From NCBI GenBank assembly GCA_018340375.1, contig JAFFJZ010000003.1, positions 4,092,001 to 4,156,000 on the forward strand: a stretch of 64,000 bases of DNA. The letters run 5' to 3'. The notes under the pieces are model-generated. The model ran no database searches and was not told the origin of the DNA. It was given only the letters and a program-made list of their open reading frames with translations. Below, one piece after another: positions 39,802-53,371 of this stretch. The position numbers and the translations under genes are program-made. How positions within the stretch are numbered: position 1 is the stretch's first letter; every line of letters starts with the position of its first letter. Source of the DNA: Gonatopus flavifemur. Its lineage: Eukaryota; Arthropoda; Insecta; Hymenoptera; Dryinidae.

Positions 39802-40073
39802 TACACACGAAAAAAGACCGGGTCTATTGATATTTAGAAGGAATTTATCAACGTTTAGAAAAATGACTGTCAATTTAGGGAAAAATATTCGTAGTGAATC
39901 TAAAATTCGTAGTCAAAGTATTACCAATTGATACTTTCATTGGTATTTTTTTACAGTGAAACTATCAATTGTTAATACATCGACTACGAATTTTCGGTAG
40001 ACTCACTACGAATATTTTTCCCTAAATTGACAGTCATTCTACTGAATATTAATAGACCCGCTCTTTCTGTGCA
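39802..40073. mobile_element. Foldback element family 1, copy 2
   Basis: Left end TACACACGAAAAAAGACCGG and GTCTATTGATATTTAGAAGG; right end ATATTAATAGACCCGCTCTT and TCTGTGCA. Internal AAAATGACTGTCAATTTAGG, ATATTCGTAGTGA, ACTATCAATTGTTAATACAT and GACTACGAATTTT match copy 1 at 20.9 kb. The two copies keep slightly different parts: copy 2 has the GGAATTTATCAACG segment at its left end, whereas copy 1 keeps the matching segment only at its right end. It is more diverged at the ends than copy 1. Confidence 0.85.
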
Positions 40074-41303
40074 CGGAGGAAAAGGTATCTTGAAAAGCAT
40101 CCTTAATTTATGGATGTTTGACGTTGGTCTAACCTGAGTTGAAAAATATTTACGCGAAGATACCTCTAAAAGTACCATAATGGCTGGGACTTTTATGAGG
40201 AAGATACCATACTTTTTTATAAAAGTCGAAGAAATTATGAGACCTTCAGATTATTTTTCAAGATATCTGTTTTCTCAGTTCAGATAAATTGAAAACTGGT
40301 CTAGAAAACGTATCATTCTTTGAGATTTCATTATGTGTATGGAGAATCATACATGATTTCCATGTTTTTGTTTGAAAAACACAACATTGAATATTTATGG
40401 AATCCCTTTTTCTGTATTTTCCAAATAACTGATACGATCGAAACAAGAATGGAACTCACGTATCTGCTCAACAAGACTAACATTCCAGGAAAAAAATATC
40501 ATTCCAATCCATGCATCTCGAAAAATGATATCGTGAAACAAAGAGAACAATGAAAAATAGGTGAAATCCTTTTCGGCCTTTGTATACTCTGAAACGAGTC
40601 GACGCAATCAATATCAACCCTCGACGTTATTATTTCTCCTAGTCAAAATGAACATTTGACAATTAGAATCATACCAATCCGTGGATCTTAACAGTGCGTA
40701 TCTCGAGACAAGGTTGGAATATTGACAAAACTGCTCTACCCTCGTATTTTTAAAACAGCTGATACGATCAGTTTTGGAAAAAGGATAATCCAAACGCTTA
40801 CATTCTGTGGAAACTTATCTTCAATCGACGAAATTTGGAGACACTGAACAGACACAGTGACAAAATGAAATAGTGGAGCCAACTCTTCAGCGAATTTAAA
40901 TACGGCGAAACTCGACCACTACTGCTTTTTCAGTACAGTTGCACATTTTTTCCAGGGATTGTATTTTTTTCGAAGTTCCAAAGGGTTTTACAGAAGTAAA
41001 ATTGAAATTTCAACGGAAATTCTATAGTTCAGGAAAAATTTAATGGAATTTCTAAAATTTTGGGAAAGTTCCTCAAACTCCAATAAAATTTGTCTAAAAA
41101 TTGATAAAAGCATGACCATAAAGCTTCACTAGACCTATACTTTCAGAGTTTCTGTTCAAAGAGTTTCAACCACGTTGATTCACAGAGATGAGACATTCGA
41201 AATGAATACTCGATTTCAATTTTGAATATTGAAAAAATGAATGAACTAGCGCAGAAATGTATGGAGCTGAGATATGAACAGTCGAAAACTACCGTCCAAC
41301 TGC

Positions 41304-41422
41304 TGTAACTTTTGATTAAATTTCGATCGAGTGGTTCTCATGTCGATAATCGATTGAGTAGCCTTCAACTATGCGTCTTAGGCGATTGAATCTTTGATGA
41401 AATTTTCCTATCAAAAGTTACA
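41304..41422. repeat. Inverted repeat
   Basis: TGTAACTTTTGAT at 41304-41316 is exactly inverted as ATCAAAAGTTACA at 41410-41422, with weaker pairing inward (AAATTTCGATC / AATTTTCC region). A small degenerate foldback. Confidence 0.55.
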
Positions 41423-43941
41423 TCAATCACCTACCAGCTTTGGATCGCTGGTTTTAGCTTCATAGAAATTCGGATTGTAAGTGGAGACAGAAATTACTCG
41501 GACTCAGATTGAACAAGCTTCAGTAGTTCTCAATCTATAAGGTATTCGAGAACCGAAATTTCAGTTCGTGAATTCACACTTTGGCGTGAAAATTCAAATA
41601 TTGAATCGTGCAACGTTGGACTCGAAGACTCAGCTTTGAAATATTATAAAACCTGATGTCACTTTGGGATCAGGGCTCGTTCAACATCTTTGTCACGATC
41701 TGATTCGAAGAATCAATATTCCATGTTAGGGATGTATCTAATCTTGGCCTGGCCAAGACTTCATTTTGTAATTTCATCGGACTATGATTAGAACAGCGTG
41801 AAAAGCAACATCATCCATCATGCCTTGGTAAGATACCCTAGAATCACCTAATCATGGTCCAAAAGTGAGAGTGAAAGTTTCCATCAAACCAATGAACACA
41901 ATGTAATTAAGATTGAATAAATCTCGTGGGATGAATACACCATGGAATACATAAATTGTTAGTTTGAGTTTGTCTCGAGAAAAAATATCGTATGATTTTA
42001 TTCACAATTGTTCTTTCTTGTTATCACGAAATGAAAAACAAAAAAAAAACAACATACCCATTATATTTCAATATACCACTTCGAGATGAGAGGATGAAAC
42101 ACTGGACAGTGAAAATGTTTTGAATGTATGGCAGTGTTGGAATTGGTTTGTTAAATTTCGATCTAAAAATATTATTCAGGTCAAAAATGCTTCATGCACA
42201 GAGATGATACATATATAGAAGCATCAATTGAATCCAAATTGCGCCGAGAAGTGGAACATTTTGAAATCTAGCGTTTAAAAACTATTTGGCGCAATTGGGT
42301 TACGTCAATAAAACTCGATGTTTCAAGAGAGTGGTAACTATTTGCAACCTTTTTGCAGCATGCGGAGAATTCGATAATAAGCGATGAAGAGTGATTTGTT
42401 TACAATAATGTCCTGGACTCAGTGGAATTTCGAAAGGATTGTGTATTTTTGATGTTCTCTCAGAAACAAGCTGTAAACTCGGACATAGAGTGTGGACGTA
42501 TGAAGCAGTTGAACGACACACGATTAAGTGTTCTTAACCGGTAAATCGCAAAATTGTCATGTTTCATTGTGATAGCGCCAGACCGTGCACGAATGTGGTA
42601 ACCCATCAGAAACTTCTGCAGTTTGGATAAGAGGTGGTAACACAATCCTCACATGCTCCAGACCTGACATCATATAAATAAACAATGAAACATTCGATTT
42701 TGACAATAGAATCACATTGTTCTTGAAACACGGAAGGTATGAAAATGATCATTTCCGTTTGAGAATGTACTTTCCTTTTGGCCAACTCGGATCATCATAT
42801 TATCATACATATTCTATCCAGCTGTGGAGTGTTGGAGTTTTGCCTTTCAGCTTTATTGCTGAAAAATCCTAACAGCAAATTCTGTAATAGTCATGTGAAT
42901 CGTATTCTCTTTTCGATTTCTATAGCTGTTACAGAATCAACCATGAATTTTGTTCCCTTCGTGTATATACAACAATAAAAATTCCAATACAAATCATCTT
43001 GGAAGAAGGGAAACTCTTCCTCCAGTATCATCAGTTCAAAACTTTGTAGTTTGAAAAAAGAAGAAGAGAAGTGTATAATTTGAACAACGATGAACTCGAA
43101 TCGGCGAATGAAGTGGACATTCACATAATATGACTCCGTGTAATCATAATAAAGACGAGACGAGTAGACGACGGGCTAAATCGCACCGATCTGAAATCCT
43201 TGATCGTAATGTACCTTCTGCGTCGTCATCTTTACAGTCTGCGGTTTAATGTACTTAACCGTTCTCGGATCTCGTAGCATGGAAGCGGAAGGCTTTCAGG
43301 AGTTAGTTATCAATACATCATCCGTCCGCTCGTTCTTTGAACTTTGAATATGGCTTCAATTATTGCATTTTCACTATTCCCAAGTATTAAGCTCAATTTT
43401 ACTCGCCTCTTTGAATTCAAATTTGATGCAAAACGCTTGGGAAGAAGCTGGATGGATAAAACAAAATCAACTTTCACGGTGTTATCTTCCGTCTAATAGT
43501 TTCCAATTAAAATTGTGTGTGTCTTAGATTTGGTCTTGGATGGGAAATTTCTTCAAACTCTTTCCATCCCATTCGTTGCGAATCATTCATAATTTCTCTT
43601 TGCTTTAAAATATCTCAAAAACCAGGTTGATGCGCTTTTATCCATTCATATTGATTGATGGAATTCAACAAGTATGTCAAAGGGTCTTCTTCGCGTATAA
43701 GAACAAAGTTCTGATCAAAATTTCATCGGTGGAAAGAGTTTTGTGATTATCGTAAACCGATAGTAAATATTGAAAATGTGAGGAAAGGGAAGGATATAAA
43801 GGTTTGAACCGATATCGATTGAAGGATTACGTAATACTTCGTGGTGGATCCTGCAGATTCGGTGTAGGGAAAAATGAATATTTGAATTTCACAAATTTTG
43901 TATGTTGGATGATTGCTGTAATTTTTATCCAGTAACCACTA

Positions 43942-44436
43942 CACGGAAAGAAGACAATAATTGTAACAGTTGATAGCATAATAATGCAACAACGCGTTGC
44001 TTCGAACCTGTAAATCGGCTCTTTGATGATATGAAGTGTTTGATCGTTCACATAAGAACACAATTATCTGTGTTTCTTGCATGAACTGTAATTTCTCAAC
44101 ATTCATAGAAGAGGAAAGGAGGCAAAGAATTTCACTAACTTTTTTCCTCCCACAGCGTTCGTTTTGACAGCAAAATCTGATTTCGCTGAGGATCTTTTGC
44201 TGGAACAGCGTTTTTTCTACTGTGACAACAAATTATTTGCTATCACAATAATCTTGTTAGCTATGACAACGATTCTTTAGTTGGTAGAGCAAAAATGTAT
44301 TCAATATATGTAAATGCATTCGATGTATAATACTGAAGAGTTCATTGTTGCAAATATTCCAATCTTCCAGCTGAAAGTGAGACAGCCAAATCACTTTTCG
44401 CTATTCCAGTGAATTTTGTTGTCTTCGTGTGTTGTC
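43942..44436. mobile_element. Possible DNA-element remnant with ACACGGAAAGAAGACAA ends
   Basis: The left end ACACGGAAAGAAGACAATAA and the right end TTTTGTTGTCTTCGTGTGTT are approximate inverses. The stretch 44210-44280 contains diverged tandem CTATGACAAC-AAT-TTGTTAG words. The ends resemble family 1 (ACACGGAAAG), which suggests a related superfamily. Weak evidence. Confidence 0.35.
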
Positions 44437-44458
44437 GAGAAGACAATTTGAACCCTAA

Positions 44459-44940
44459 TCAATCCCTTACATGGTTGAATTTTGAGTCAACTAAATATCT
44501 CTTGAAAGTTCCGAGTAGAAATGTACCTTCATATTCAACCTTGCCATAGGGCTCAGCTCCACTATTTTTATCCAGGACAGTATCGGTTTTATTTGTGGCA
44601 TCTGACGATCCTACCAACTCTGGTTTGGTCCTAGTACTGTTTCGCTTCTCCATACACTGGATATTCCCCGAACGGTATTGCTCTAAAACTGTCCCAAGAT
44701 TGTCTGTCTATGCAAACCAATATCATCTGGATCATCCATCGATCATTTGATCCCAGGCAAAGAAGAGTGAGAATCTTGAATAGAAACAGTTACTTTTCTC
44801 CAAAGTCTGGCAAATACAACTCGACCAGTACCATGCCATTCATCAACTCGTGCGATTCTCCCGTAGGTTGTTATAATTTTGGAAAAGAAAAACCAGAAGA
44901 TTGTTGAATTCCAAATAGGCTTGGAGCATGGAGTCATCAT
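44459..44940 (-). other. Unassigned minus-strand ORF cluster
   Basis: The ORFs 44459-44653 (64 codons, polar and charged) and 44743-44940 (65 codons) lie next to each other in different frames. The frame of the first can be read upstream from about 44710 without a stop. The composition is more protein-like than the surroundings, but I recognise no family. It could be an eroded processed pseudogene or transposon fragment. Confidence 0.2.
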
Positions 44941-47900
44941 AATTGGATTTAATTGATATGATTCAAGATGATCAAGCTCAAAATTCCATCAGTATATTTA
45001 TGAATTCTTGGAGAATTCTTCTGGGACTGTGGTGCTATGTGGGATAATATTTCGAATAAATGAATACTTGTAATAAAAACTCCACAACACAGAACTATTC
45101 ATTTGAATATCGACTGATCGACCAGGAGCGCAAGAGAATTTTGAAGTAAATATCTCCGTGATTAAGTGATCTCAAACATGCTTTCCGATGGTCCGTGAGT
45201 GGAATTCCATCAATTATAAGCATCAGGTAAACGTACCTGACGTGAACAGCATTTTGAATGATTCCAAATCGTATCCGATGTAATAAGTGTCCTGGGAGAT
45301 AAAATGAATGTTTTATTATTGGAATATTATCGGTTCATCTGGGATGATATAATACGAACACGAAAGTGATATAATATAATTTACTTCAACATTACGACCT
45401 CAATTCCAATAATTTAATTCCATTCTTCGATAATTTCATGACACTTTCCCGATGAGTTTTTAAATGAATAAATCGATTGTTCTCAAATAATATCAATGTA
45501 CTTCAAATATCCTTCGAATGTTCCTTGAACATCCTCATTCGAGTGAATTAGAAAAAAAAACTGTTCTCAAGTTGAGAAGATAGAAATAAAATACAAGACT
45601 GAAAAGAAATTTAATAGAATTGAACAAATTTCTTCTTCACTTCGATGTAGATTTTGTGCCTCTTTTTATCAGATTAGATGAGAATCTATGAATAATAATT
45701 TAAATACAGTCAGATGATTATTATCAAATGATATGCGGGACATTATTCTACAAAACAGTGATAATTGTTTATATTTCAATGAGATTTATCACGATCCAAT
45801 AAATTTTTCGTAAAATTAGCCTATTGAAATTGACCAAATCTAATTGTAATTGTTCGAATGAGCTCGAGTTACCACAATTCACAGTTTGATTTCACAACAT
45901 CGAACGTGAGATAAACTACAGCTGATGTGAATCTCACATTCCCAGCTATGAATTCAACTAATATTCTCACACAGAATGTCGATTTTACAACTTTTATTTC
46001 TGGGTTCACAATTGCGAACAAAGAATTATCCTGTCAAATCAATAAAATTGTATATCGAAAAAAGAACCCTGTCGTATTCTCAATGTTAAGCGAGATCTCG
46101 AGAATCATGCAATATAAAGATTTTTGTGAGCTGAATTTCAGCTTATTGCACCTCTCCAACTGACTGATTAAAATACATATAATTCACGAACAAGCTCGCA
46201 TATATGTATGCGTGATATGTTTTTTTTCTATAGAATCATTCTCCTCGCTCCGTTCATGATAGAAATCGTGAGGACAAAGACTGATACGATTTGATTGAAT
46301 TAATTGCGTTGCAATTTGATTCGATAAATTGCCGGCATGTACATTCGTGAGGAGTGATGTATTATGAGCGTTGAAGCTCAAAAGCTTGTTCGATGAATCT
46401 GATTTACCGAGAGTTCCTCAGTCGTAAATCAAGACCCACAATGTGGATCTCGAAGGGCTCACGACCATGTGGATTTGGGTTTATGAATCTGAAAGACAAT
46501 AGATCTGCTCAGGCAACCACGCGAGAGTTTCCTTCCCAACATGTTTTTCTTTTTCCTCTCTCAGAGAAGACATTTTTAGTACATCGTGTAATATATTTAG
46601 ATATGATTCATGATATCTTGAGGTAGAGCATTTGTTCCAAAGTACAGTGATATGCTTCTTGCGAATCATGATCTGTACTTCTTGAATTGATGATAATCAG
46701 ATCATTTTCAGAGGTTTTCCATTATAAAATTCTTCAAAATTCACTGAGAGATTCTAGGAAATCCAGTGATCAATGTTTCATCTTCGATCATTATCATGTA
46801 AAAGTGATGCAAACGGAAAAACCTCGACGCGGTGTAAGACAAGAGGCGTAGAGCAAAAAAGGAAGACTATGTTAATATTTGATTGAGTTCTCTGGCACAT
46901 ACGATACTGGATCAACGTACCTACACTTCCAGTTGAAACAGTAGAATTAGTCCTACCGTTCCATTACGTCTAATGAATACTTTACGAGTCTCGTTTCACA
47001 AAGTAATTTTGCAGGACTGGTGTTATTTCAGTTGCTGTCCATCCACAGATACCTGTAACACGACTATACGACCACCGCGCTCCAACCATAAACTTTTATC
47101 CATTCCCTTCGTGGTTTTCGTAGAAATAACGTGAGAGAGAGAGCTATTTCACTATCATCCCTTTCAGATCTTGTGGATTCTAAAGAAGATGTTTCTTCTC
47201 CACTCCACAAAATCATAGTTATAAAATCTCAAAATACATCTTGAACACATGCTCCAATTATTTTCGATGGTTCAGATTTGTCGGCACAGACTGCACTATA
47301 CCGTCCTTAATGGTACCTCTTTTGGAAAGAAAGTGGAAATACATAACAGTGGTATTATGCAGATATAATTATCGTGTAGACCGAGTACCATTCTGTTATT
47401 GTATTCGCTGCTGTTTACTTCCTCTCTGTGTTTCTGGTAACTGCAGCTGCACTTGTATTTATCCCGCTTCGGAGTTCCAAATCCCAAACAGAACAAGAGA
47501 AACTAGGCCGTTCTTTTCCCTTTCTCTTTTCTCTTCCCCAGAGCTAACTATATCTGCCGCTTGACTACCGGTTAATGCGAGCCACGCCACTCGTATGTAA
47601 ATCTAATTCTGATTAACATCCATGTATATACACTGGCGAGAATCTCTCGAAGCCCAGGATGCGAGGACGGTCGCGTAACACAACACAACACGTACATACA
47701 TACACACATACACTCAGGGTTTCCTCGTTGCACACGAGGGTGAGAATTAGTTTGTCTGCACTGATCTTGGCTTCAAGGTGGTTATGTCGATAAGCACTGA
47801 TCTGGCAATATCCGAGCATCATTCCATTATGTTAACAATATTGGTACTTCCATATCTGTAATATGATTTCCTTCGATACGCAGAGTTGATACGGATTGTT

Positions 47901-48520
47901 ATAAGAGTATAATTAGTTGAAATTACTCTATTGGGAAAAATTGTCATTCGGTGAACTAATAAAAGTGTGGAGATAAAAAAAAGTCGTAGTAACGTAGAGA
48001 AGGTAATTGCGTGAGAAGGAAAGGTCCCTCGAGTGTCATGACGAGTAATAAAATGTCGTCTAAATAAGTATTACAAATCTGACGTGGAATATGTGTTTCT
48101 TCTTTTGGAAGCATTTCATTTGTTGTCCATCAACAGTGCAATAACAACCAAGTCATTTACGCTGAATACATTCATTGATCGATCATAATATCCAAATTGA
48201 CAAACGAGTTCATAAACGAATTTCCGTCGAATCATATCATTCAATCACAATAATATGATGGATTGCTAATTGTTTCCCAAATACATGCCATTCGAATGAT
48301 CATTCTGCTGTACCGTGTAATGGTAATGAGACGGGGAAAAATGAGACCCGGTTAGAGATAATGAACGGTACGTCGAAACTAAATGAGTGATCAAATGGGA
48401 AAAATATCATGCTGATGGTAACCGGGATTGCATTTGGTGATCTTATTAGATGGAGTAGATATATGCACATATACGCTTAATATATCTACATTCATATGCA
48501 TACGAACAAAACAAGGCGTT

Positions 48521-48790
48521 GACTGGTCATGCGTATCTCTTCGCGTAATTTGATGTTGTCGAGGGGCGCATGTACGTGTTTGTTTGTGTTCTCAGCTCCG
48601 CATGCATGGAGTTTGATACATCGATTCCATAAACGGCTTAGTCTCTGGCGCACGCAAGTACGCCAACGGCCTGTAATTTCGCTGCAGTTTAATTCCGTTC
48701 GCTCCAGGAGGTTGCCCTTCTCTCATGAAAGTGGAAGGAATGCGCGCTTTAATGTCCATGTTGGAGCTCAATATGCTTACTCTTTTGTTC
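48521..48790. promoter_or_regulatory. CpG-richer islet
   Basis: Clearly less AT-rich than its surroundings, with GCGC, ACGC and GCATGC words. It contains a plus-strand ORF of 96 codons (48529-48819) with no known motif. Candidate regulatory DNA by composition only. Confidence 0.2.
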
Positions 48791-50029
48791 TTGCAAGAAA
48801 TTTCAATTTTCTTCGCTGATATTTTGCAAAATTTTCAAGATTCGATTCTAAGACTCACCACAAACTATAGAAACGTTGTTGAAATATAGGGTTTTGTGCA
48901 TATGAAAGTACTAGTCTTTGAGTATCAGACACACATCTTATCATATTTTTACAATTATGAATGCAGAACAGAAAACCAAAGAGTTTCTCAAAATATAGTC
49001 ACAAATCTAGCAAACATCGTAGGATTTTTTACATTGATTTGAATTTTTTTTCGATTTTTTCTTTGTCAAACCGATCGAAAATCCGTCGTATTCGATTGAT
49101 CATGAAAATCCCACGATGTTCGCTAGATTTTGAACTATATTTTGAAGAATTTTTTGGCGATAGTGCCACTTAATATGAAAATCGAACGAAGCTGCAAACT
49201 TATTCTCCAGGACTCATTGGAGTCCTCAGAATTCTTCAAGAATAAAAGAAATGAGGACAAGAGTTTCGGTTGCACTTTGCACATCTTGCATTTCAAGTGT
49301 GAATCAATGAGCAGTGAATTATCCATTCTAATATAGATAGAATTGCCAACCGTGTCGGATGGAATGTGATTGGATACGGATGGAGATTCCTGTCATTGGT
49401 GCAACTCTTTCTAGAATTGAGTTTCATCGAGATAGTCATGTATCGCCCGTTAAATTTCCCTTCTCGTTTAACGATCCATGCGATATCTTTAGATGGAGTC
49501 GTTGCAACGCGCGGATGACTCTACTCCTCAATGCAACGGAGTTGAAGCTCTCATCAAGATCTTTGTGACTCTTACTCTGGATTCAAATTCATAATTCACA
49601 AACAACTGACAGAATATCACGATCGATCGGAAGATGAAATCGATAGTTTTGCTCGGAAAAAATAATTAATTGAAAGTTATGTTCTGAAAGCGGAAGCTTC
49701 AAGATAATGGCAAAATTCTTCCAAGGAATTGCCTGTTGGAACAATAATATGAATTATGTATAAAATTACAATCAAATTTATGGGGCTTATGGCGTGTATT
49801 GGCGCTACTATTAAAACTGAAACAAAGCGGTTCCAGAATCGTGAGAATTATGCGATATCCTGCGTCAATTTTGGTTTCCCTGAATCATGCGTTAACTGCA
49901 AATCTTGAGTACGTGGTAGGAAATTATGGCAGCTTCTGTTTTATTAAGACTTTTGGTTAGTTCTCGCAAGGTGACTTGGTAAATCAATTTTTCTATTTAA
50001 AGTATCTTTCTATTTCCATAAAGTACTCG

Positions 50030-50282
50030 ACAAAGAAAGATCTAGGTAGATCTTTTCAGATATATGTAGACCTCTTCAGATCTGGATTTTGGCAAAAAAA
50101 GATCTCCAGAAACCTTTTTGAATGTTCCTATATTTTTTTGGATTCCTTGCAAAATTGGAATCTTTGGGAGTGATTGGATATCAGAAAACTCCAAAGATCG
50201 GGGCCTAAGTTGAGATCAAAATTTAGATCCGATGAAATCTACTTAGATCTCATCATATCTAACTTTTTTTCTCGGATGGAGA
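50030..50282. mobile_element. Foldback element rich in AGATCT
   Basis: The left arm AAAGATCTAGGTAGATCTTT, then GTAGACCTCTTCAGATCTGG plus ATTTTG pairs with the right arm CAAAATTTAGATCCGATGAA plus ATCTACTTAGATCTC. About 250 bp, non-coding; the centre is unpaired. Confidence 0.6.
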
Positions 50283-53150
50283 TTTCGAACGTTAAATTAG
50301 AAAGTACTTGACATCTGCCCATCTCTGATGAAGAGTTAATCACCCTATAATCTTCTAGGAATGTTTATTATATTCAGCGTGAGCTTGGCACAAGTGCAAA
50401 CCGATCTTTCATTGAAAACAATCGGGTCAATACTGTACACATTAGTAACAAAGTAATAATCTCTGGTGATTGAATTTGGAGCTAGAGTTGACTCTAGAGT
50501 TGCCATAATTAGCCGAATTCTAGCTCAAATTTGGCTCGATACTTTTGCACACCAAGATAGAGATGAAAGAGTTGGTTTAAAGTGGGTTGGAGCTTGAATC
50601 ATGACCATGTCCCATTGTACCTGAAAAGACTGATTATGGAAAAAGATAGGACAATTCTGGACCAATACTAGCTAAATTGTTCTCAACTAAAGTTTTGGCC
50701 CTAGTGAATGTACCAACTCTGCGAATACAATCTCAACGAAGTGGAGTATAAAGTCTGAAGGAGAAAATAATATTCAAAACATTGTTCTGAACTCTCCATT
50801 CCATGGAGTGCATTCTCAGCTGAGATGCATGCACTAGAAATTGAAGATCATAGAGAAAATTATTCTTCGTCCAACAATGTGGTCATTGATAGGAAAATGT
50901 ATAATAGCGATTGAAATTGACTATCGGGACAGTATTTCCTCCTATCTTATACATTCATAAATTTTTTCAAATACATCTGTTGTAATGAAAAAACAAGTCG
51001 CATCACGTAGATGTATTTTCTTTTTTTCGCTCTCTCATTATCTGACATTTTCCAACGTTGTAGGATGGAAAATGAATTCGAAAACCTCGCGTCCTGAGTT
51101 TTACATTTGAAAAAGTATACATTTCAATAACGTTGGAGTATTTGAAACGGATGAAGTGACTTCTCGATGAATGTGGCCATTTTGATGGTATTATTGTTTC
51201 CTAATCCATCACATTTGATTGTACGGGATTGCGTGACTGTAAACTTCGCGTGCTCGCGATAACGTGCGTGCGTGCATGCATGCGTACGTGGTTTGGTTCA
51301 AAGAAATGTGATACGTAAATCGTCATGCCTTATCACAGGTTTTTAATTGATTTTGAAGTAGAATTTAATTGACGATGAAACAGCGAATGATTCCCCGTTC
51401 ATTCTCTTCTTATTTTTTCTTGATTCATTTGTCATAGAACTTTTGACGGTTTTTATTAGATATCATCGAGTTGTTAAAGTAACGTTGATTGTGATATTAG
51501 AGAAATTTCAAAATATTCTCATCGAGATTTCAGCCTTGCTTCAGACAAAAACTATTATTGTCGTAATTGTTGCCTATTGTTGCCAAATTCACGAAATTCT
51601 CGGAATTTGAAGGGAAAGAGTGTGATGTGATGTTTCTCTTCTTTTTTTTTTCATCGTCGCGTAAATTTGGTACCTACCATCTCTTTGAAATACCACATTT
51701 TGAGGAAATCATGATTTATCATCATGTAATAAATATTAAATCGCAATTTAAATTAGTGGCTTTGAGGATCGTTTTCATCCATCCACGAATTTATGTCCTC
51801 TGGTTGTTCATCATAGTTTCTCTAGTTTTCTCAAATAACTATCCATGATCCATCATACTCACATGAAATGTAACGTAGTCACTGATCATTTACAAAGATC
51901 AAAGGGCGTTCACATTTCAAAACCATATTTTGTAAAATAAATATTGATTTCAGTGATTCATTTGATGGGAAGTACCCATAGTTATGTATAATATTATCTG
52001 CATAGTTGGCAAAGGATATTAAGGTTTGTTTATATCAAGATTTTTTACGAGTCAACTTTAATCAGAGATCTACTCTGTTCTGAAGGTTTAATCGTAAAAC
52101 AAAGAAGCGACTACGCGCCGTGTTATTCTATTGCACGAGAGATAAGGTGGTATCTCTGTACTTCACGGTTGATTCTCACCGATTTCTAGGCCACGGTTTA
52201 CCAAAGAGATTGTATTAGCATTTCAGAATGAAGTAATAGTCCATTTAATCTCCCGTTATCTTGTTTTCGCTAGAAATATTCATACCGATCGCACATCCGG
52301 CCAACATATTGTTCTGACGTGATGCTGCATTAATAGACCCTTCATTATGATTCATAACTCATTTTCATGAACATGAAATTGATTAATGAGCTCGGATTGT
52401 GGCCCGTCACATGGTATCTTCGACCCTTTACATTCAAGAATGTATTTTGATGCGTGAACAAGATTTTGCGTTTCAACTTGGCTTATATTCGTGAAAAATT
52501 GTTATGGAACGTTCAATTACTCGATTCTGAAGACTTTCAACAATTCACTGAGAATTACAATGCATTTGGCACGATATCAAAGCGAATACATGTTCCAATT
52601 CAGTTCAAAAATATCCATTTTCTAATATTTGTGATCCTTGATCCTTCGTGTACTCTCTTCCTATAGCATATTCAATTCACTTGGCAACGAGCCCGAGGGA
52701 ATACACGTTATATCGTGAACATTTACAATACCATCTTTTGTTTCCCTAACACCTATGCGTGTCTTGTATCGAATCAACTGTTTCGATACATCGTGTCGAT
52801 GATATCATTAACAATTTGCACGACTCCAGATTCTTTCACGTGGAAAAATTCTCCAAATTTTATAGCTTGCATATGAATTGTATATAATTTTGAAAATCTG
52901 TTATGCATCTTCCGTACCCAATAGAGCAAGGAGTCCACGCTGCTATCACAGAAACAGAGAATGCAAAGAACAAGAATTCCACGGAATTTCAGCTCAAAGA
53001 CCCCACGTCGCTACTACGCAAGATAATTCGAGACATCACTGGTACAAAAAGCGGGACAAAAAATAAAACATGGAAACAGGAAGAAAAATCAGCGCTAAAG
53101 GAAAATAAAGTTGAAGAAGGAAGAATTTAAAAGATATACGAGAAGTCGTA
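50283..53150. other. Intronic stretch, no gene recognised
   Basis: AT-rich. Includes an alternating purine-pyrimidine run at 51259-51289 and scattered ORFs (51567-51848 plus, 52454-52666 plus, 52878-53130 plus) with no known product. Confidence 0.4.
51259..51289. repeat. Alternating GC-rich purine-pyrimidine tract
   Basis: Consists of GTGCGTGCGTGCATGCATGC followed by GTACGTG. It alternates strictly over its core, a composition that favours left-handed Z-DNA. Confidence 0.6.
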
Positions 53151-53371
53151 GGAGCGTGACAATGAAGGGTGTTTCGTTGCTTCTATTACGTTCGTCTTGA
53201 GCCACGACTTTGCGATATGCTGAGCTTAAACTGACGCACTTGAGCTAAGTCAACGTCTGCTACGACTGAGCTTATCCGAGTAGAGCGTGCCATACCCATT
53301 TCCACTCTCGTAGACTTGGCACTTTGATCCCTGGACCTTCCACCAACACATTCTCTTGCCTGCCACGTTGT

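Larger units (their letters stand above)
40074..50029. other. Long intronic stretch, no gene recognised
   Basis: About 10 kb of mostly AT-rich DNA. It holds a small inverted repeat at 41.3 kb, a hairpin at 42.24-42.30 kb (CCAAATTGCGCC / GGCGCAATTGG), a possible element at 43.94-44.44 kb with ACACGGAAAGAAGACAA and TTGTTGTCTTCGTGT ends, an ORF cluster at 44.46-44.94 kb, and a CpG-richer patch at 48.5-48.8 kb. ORFs such as 47241-47564 plus do not resemble known proteins. Confidence 0.4.
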
